A stretch of 64,000 nt of DNA from Sipunculus nudus (taxonomy: Eukaryota; Annelida; Sipuncula; Golfingiida; Sipunculidae), in assembly GCA_026874595.1 (NCBI GenBank), contig CM049308.1, positions 12,914,001 to 12,978,000 on the forward strand. Reading direction: 5' to 3'. The translations under genes and the position numbers were made by a program. Below, one piece after another: positions 63,092 through 64,000 of this stretch (the first letter of the stretch is position 1; every line of letters starts with the position of its first letter). The notes beneath the pieces are model-generated. The model saw only the letters and a list, made by a program, of their open reading frames with translations. It was not told where the DNA came from and did no database searches.

Positions 63092-63930
63092 GGCTTGACC
63101 TGTTGGTTGATTATTGTGTTTTGTAGTATGTAAAACAGGGGATGCCAGCTGCAGCGGGGTAAGTTGTGTACCCGCCGCAGCTAGGATCCGATGTTTGATT
63201 GATGGTCTGGGTGTTTTTTCTAATTTTCTGGGCCTGATATTTCTTATGATTTTTATTATTTTTCGACGTAATTTCGTGAAACTCGGGAATGGATAAAGTT
63301 TAGTGTGTCCTGTTAATTTGGAGTTTCTATTACTATTTTAAGTGCGTTAATTTTGTTCCTGAAATTTGTACGGGCCGATGTTCAGTAACTAATTTGTGTG
63401 TAGGGATGGGATGTCTTAGGGGTCAATTAATGTAGGTTGCGGCCCCTACCTAGTGCCTTGGCCTGACCTGTTAATTGATGCTTAATGGGTGTTGTATACC
63501 AAACAGGGGATGCCAGCTGCAGCGGGATAAGCATTGTTCCCGCCGCAGCTAGGATCCGATGCTTAGTTGATGGTCGGGCCGGTTTTTACTGATTTTGGCA
63601 TAAATTTTTTTCCAAAATTTCTATTTTTATTTGCCGAAACTTCTTAATGTTTAAGTCTAGGGCGGGTTCTGTGGGTTTTGAGGGAATTGGGGTTGTATTT
63701 TATTTTCTAGTTTGTTAATTTGGTTGCTAAAGTTGGTACGGGGCGTTGTTTCGTTTATAAATTTTGGAGGGCCGGGGAGTGATTTTTCTTTGGTTTTGAC
63801 CCTTATGTAACCTCGTTAAAATTTGGTTTTTAATTTAGAAATTTGGGGGAGTGGAAGATTTTAGAAAGTTCTTTAGGTTTTCGCTATAATTTTGGGCTTT
63901 GGGGAATAATAGGTTGGTTAATTTTGGGGG
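63092..63930 (-). repeat. Backbone blocks u2 and u3 (third copy)
   Basis: u2 (about 63097-63464, hairpin 63138-63189) and u3 (63465-63930, hairpin 63506-63557) are joined on the left to truncated C and on the right to P4. The u3 hairpin has GCCGCAGC where the other copies have GCCGTAGC, restoring a pair. Confidence 0.75.
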
Positions 63931-64000
63931 TAGATAGATAGAACTAGTATTTTGAGTCACTAGACAGACACGGTTGAGGTGGTCTGGGACCACCGCCCCG
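63931..64000 (-). mobile_element. P4: start of a further P unit (cut by the window edge)
   Basis: TAGATAGATAGAACTAG and the 3'-terminal fold (GGTGGTCTGGGACCACC) are present. The rest lies beyond the window, so the array continues to the right. Confidence 0.85.

Noticed and set aside
32304-64000. Ribosomal DNA spacer as an explanation of the repeated P units
   Set aside because: No 18S, 5.8S, 28S or 5S sequence is recognisable between or within the units.

Overview
The window looks like genomic DNA of an invertebrate animal, most likely a mollusc and perhaps a bivalve. That is inferred from the repeat content: tandem families built around GGCGCCAC, a pearl/Helentron-like element with a tandem core, several MITEs, an L1/Tx1-like LINE and Jockey-like LINEs. 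I found no host protein-coding gene, tRNA or rRNA that I can support. Every convincing coding region belongs to a non-LTR retrotransposon.

Left part (1 to about 32.3 kb). AT-rich DNA with dispersed repeats. A 1.74-kb tandem duplication of repeat DNA was later split by two clean insertions. One is a 7.7-kb L1/Tx1-like LINE (887-8633, minus strand, 12-bp target duplication, 29-nt poly(A), ORF1 cut at its 5' end, ORF2 with one in-frame stop). The other is a 4.36-kb LTR retrotransposon with almost identical 783/782-bp LTRs and no pol gene (8982-13338, minus strand, 4-bp target duplication). Further right lie GGCGCCAC arrays (16.4-17.7 and 21.7-22.0 kb), an array rich in AGGTCA half-sites (18.0-18.8 kb), a 540-bp hAT-type MITE with an 8-bp target duplication (22558-23097), a MITE family of five copies, a terminal-inverted-repeat element full of GCGACNNGTCGC palindromes (27331-27954), a Helentron/pearl-like element with eight 181-bp monomers (29004-30535) nested in a MITE, and long (TA)n tracts.

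Right part (32304 to 64000). The character changes sharply to an array of non-LTR retroelement sequence in which every major element lies on the minus strand, with its 3' end toward the left. The backbone is a noncoding unit of about 3.7 kb (block P, then blocks u1, u2, u3), present at least three times plus one start at the right edge. P units begin with TAGATAGATAG-type tails and are joined to the neighbouring unit at three different points without target duplications. Inserted in the backbone are three different gag-only elements (B1, B2, B3; about 1.8 kb each, each with one intact zinc-knuckle ORF and a 12-15 bp target duplication), two nearly identical full-length Jockey-like elements with intact gag and endonuclease/reverse transcriptase ORFs (A1, A2; 6.3 kb, 12-bp target duplications), and a 5'-truncated second reverse transcriptase (C).

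How it may work together (inference). P and the three B elements share a 3'-terminal RNA fold with compensatory changes. C and the u blocks share a second hairpin near their 3' ends. This suggests noncoding and gag-only elements that use reverse transcriptase supplied in trans. Insertions cluster in two short hotspots at the unit boundaries. The architecture resembles Drosophila HeT-A/TART/TAHRE arrays, with gag-only and gag-pol elements head to tail and 3' ends facing the chromosome interior. No telomeric simple repeat is visible, so a telomeric location is a hypothesis. This array is the most promising candidate for an undescribed system in the window.
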